This document shows, one piece after another, positions 62,012-64,000 of a DNA stretch of 64,000 bases. The stretch comes from Betaproteobacteria bacterium. Lineage in GTDB: Bacteria > Pseudomonadota > Gammaproteobacteria > Burkholderiales > Sulfuricellaceae. Under the pieces are notes generated by a model. It saw only the letters and a program-made list of their open reading frames with translations. It did no database searches and had not been told where the DNA came from. The stretch lies in the NCBI GenBank assembly GCA_021373185.1, contig JAJFTF010000024.1, positions 62,001-126,000 on the forward strand, read 5' to 3'. The position numbers and the translations under genes were made by a program. The first letter of the stretch is position 1. The number at the start of each line of letters is the position of its first letter.

Positions 62012-62044
62012 TCAAGCAACCCACCCGCTGCCGGACATCCCGCC

Positions 62045-62290
62045 ATGGAATCTGTTTACGCCAATGCCTCGGTCAGCATCACCGAACTGAAAAAGAACCC
62101 GACTGCCGTACTGGAGCAGTCCGAGGGCTTCCCGGTGATGATCCTGAATCACAACAAGCCAACCGCCTATCTGGTGCCGGTAGCGGCATACGAAGCGCTG
62201 ATGGAAAAGCTGGAAGACGCGGAACTGGCGCAACTGGTCAAGGAACGGGAAAATGAGCCGCGCGTGAAAGTTGCGCTCGATGAGTTATAA
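62045..62290 (+). CDS. Phd/YefM-type antitoxin
   Basis: An 81-residue antitoxin. The N-terminal DNA-binding part (VSITELKKNPTAVLEQSEGF, NHNKPTAYLVPVAAYEAL) is typical of Phd/YefM; the C-terminal helix (about 50-81) should wrap the toxin. No clear ribosome binding site precedes the ATG. The gene overlaps the toxin by 11 bases, so toxin translation is coupled. Confidence 0.92.
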   Translation: MESVYANASVSITELKKNPTAVLEQSEGFPVMILNHNKPTAYLVPVAAYEALMEKLEDAELAQLVKERENEPRVKVALDEL

Positions 62291-62563
62291 GCTGGAGTTT
62301 GTCGAGTCGGCGCTCAAGGAGTGGAAAAATCTCGATCCCGTCGTTCGCGAACAGTTCAAGAAAAAGCTGATTGAGCGGCTTGAATCGCCGAGAACACCTT
62401 CCGCCCGCCTGAACGGCATGGCCGACTGCTACAAGATCAAGCTCAAAAGCAGCGGTTATCGTCTGGTCTACAAAGTGCTGGATAAAGAAATCGTGGTATT
62501 AGTGGTGGCGGTCGGCAAGCGCGAACGCAATGCCGTGTATAAAACAGCGATGAAACGAACTCT

Positions 62564-62567
<4 letters not shown>
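62280..62567 (+). CDS. RelE/ParE-superfamily toxin
   Basis: A 95-residue toxin (MSYKLEFVESALKEWKNLD start; LKSSGYRLVYKVLDKEIVVL; VGKRERNAVY end), which fits RelE-type ribosome-dependent mRNA interferases with the basic and Tyr/Arg residues present. ATG 62280 overlaps the antitoxin; its TGA overlaps the ftsE ATG (ATGA, 62564-62567). The gene therefore sits as the direct upstream partner of ftsE in one transcript. Confidence 0.92.
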
Positions 62568-63213
<646 letters not shown>

Positions 63214-63217
<4 letters not shown>

Positions 63218-64000
63218 CGAGTTGGCTCGAACAACACCGCCTCGCCCTAGGGCTGATTCTTGGCCGTTTCGCCCGCGCCCCTTTTTCCAGCCTGCTTGCC
63301 ATGCTGGTGATCGGCGTCGCGCTCAGCCTGCCGCTCAGCCTTTACGCGCTGGTCGGCAATATCAAGGCGCTTGCCGGCAACATCAAACTGGAGCCCCAGA
63401 TCACCTTGTTCATGCCCCCCGGCGCCAGTGCCGACAGCGTGCGGCAGATAGAAACGCAATTGAAGGAACTCAAGACTGTCCGACAATTTCGTTTCGTCCC
63501 GCGCGACAATGCATTGCAGGATCTGCTGAAGAATACCGGCCTTACCGACGTTGCAGCGGGACTGGATCGCAATCCGCTGCCGGACGCCTTCGTGATCGAA
63601 CCTCAAAGCGTCAACCCCGGGGAACTTGAGAGCCTGCGCAACACCCTGCTGAAGTTGCCCAAAGTGGACAGCGTGCTGCTGGATGCAGTGTGGGCGAAGC
63701 GCCTCAACGCCATGGTGAGCCTTGGCCGCGATATTGTCCTGATCCTGGCCGTCCTGCTCGGCTTCGCCCTGCTGGTCATCACCGGCAATACCGTGCGCTT
63801 GCAAATCCTCTCGCAACGCGAAGAAATCGAAATCAGCACGCTGATCGGCGCGACCGACGCCTTCATTCGCCGCCCCTTCCTCTACCACGGCATCCTGCAG
63901 GGATTGGGCGGCGGCTTGGCGGCCTGGCTCGTCGTCAGCCTCGGCCTGCAACTGCTCAACGTGGGGATCGGCGATCTGGCAAAACTCTACGACGCGCAAT
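63214..64000 (+). CDS. ftsX: Cell-division protein FtsX, 5' part
   Basis: Partial: 262 codons to the right window edge. A first membrane helix (about 25-48, FSSLLAMLVIGVALSLPLSL) is followed by a periplasmic loop (about 50-165) that in other species contacts EnvC or amidases, then two helices (about 172-196 and 220-250). It overlaps ftsE by 4 bases. The membrane half of the FtsEX complex. Confidence 0.95.

Overview
The window looks like chromosomal DNA of a free-living betaproteobacterium, most likely in or near the order Nitrosomonadales. The reasons are the moderately high GC content, the betaproteobacterial gene orders (lolB-ispE-tRNA-Gln-prs-rplY-pth-ychF, miaB-phoH-ybeY-corC, coaD-rsmD-M16 pair/ftsY-ftsEX), a Bordetella-type FtrABCD iron uptake cluster and many two-component and PAS proteins. 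This placement is inferred from gene content; no 16S rRNA gene is present. I see no CRISPR array, prophage or intact insertion sequence.

Layout. 1-1.25 kb: the 3' part of an inverse autotransporter adhesin. 1.4-6.2 kb: aspS, a DUF502 membrane protein and an FmdB zinc ribbon on the minus strand, then an AI-2E/PerM-type transporter and a RIO kinase on the plus strand. 6.3-13 kb: a FapA-like DUF342 protein, a SulP-STAS-cNMP fusion transporter, small conserved proteins, YaeQ, a GcvR-like ACT protein and DUF4202. 13.2-15.8 kb: a Spy/CpxP-like periplasmic protein divergent from an OmpR/EnvZ-type pair. 16.5-17.05 kb: a composite inverted-repeat element without a real gene. 17.1-21.2 kb: miaB-phoH-ybeY-corC. 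21.2-29.6 kb: two tRNAs and the translation/envelope block ychF, an RsuA-family synthase, pth, rplY, prs, ispE, lolB and a TPR lipoprotein. 29.8-33.5 kb: a GldA/F/G-like ABC system with a DUF4340 protein. 33.7-39.4 kb: a Fur-box-controlled ferrous iron operon (FtrA, porin, ferritin-like protein, FtrB, FtrC, FtrD). 39.6-43.5 kb: AmrS radical SAM enzyme, a phosphoribosyltransferase and a CpxA/CpxR-like pair. 44-47.5 kb: an EF-hand protein, Hsp20, a SAP-like protein, an unknown membrane protein and mutM. 47.6-53.3 kb: an operon of a FIST sensor, a 1176-residue PAS hybrid kinase and an HD-GYP response regulator. 53.6-56.9 kb: a dynamin-like GTPase, ferredoxin, coaD and rsmD. 57-60.7 kb: an active/inactive M16 peptidase pair divergent from ftsY. 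60.8-62.6 kb: an accessory island (secreted orphan, hicBA, Phd/RelE pair). 62.6-64 kb: ftsE and ftsX, the last cut by the window edge.

Three points stand out. First, four dispersed palindromic repeats from three sequence families sit on gene ends. They supply the last residues and stop codon of Pth and FtrC, the GTG start of PhoH, and an in-frame N-terminal segment of an M16 protein. Second, a Phd/RelE-type toxin-antitoxin module lies between ftsY and ftsEX, and the toxin stop codon overlaps the ftsE start by 4 bases, so a cell-division operon appears to be wired to a toxin-antitoxin promoter. Third, the FtrABCD cluster carries an outer-membrane porin and a ferritin-like gene behind a perfect 19-base Fur-type palindrome set between -35 and -10, which suggests an envelope-spanning iron route.
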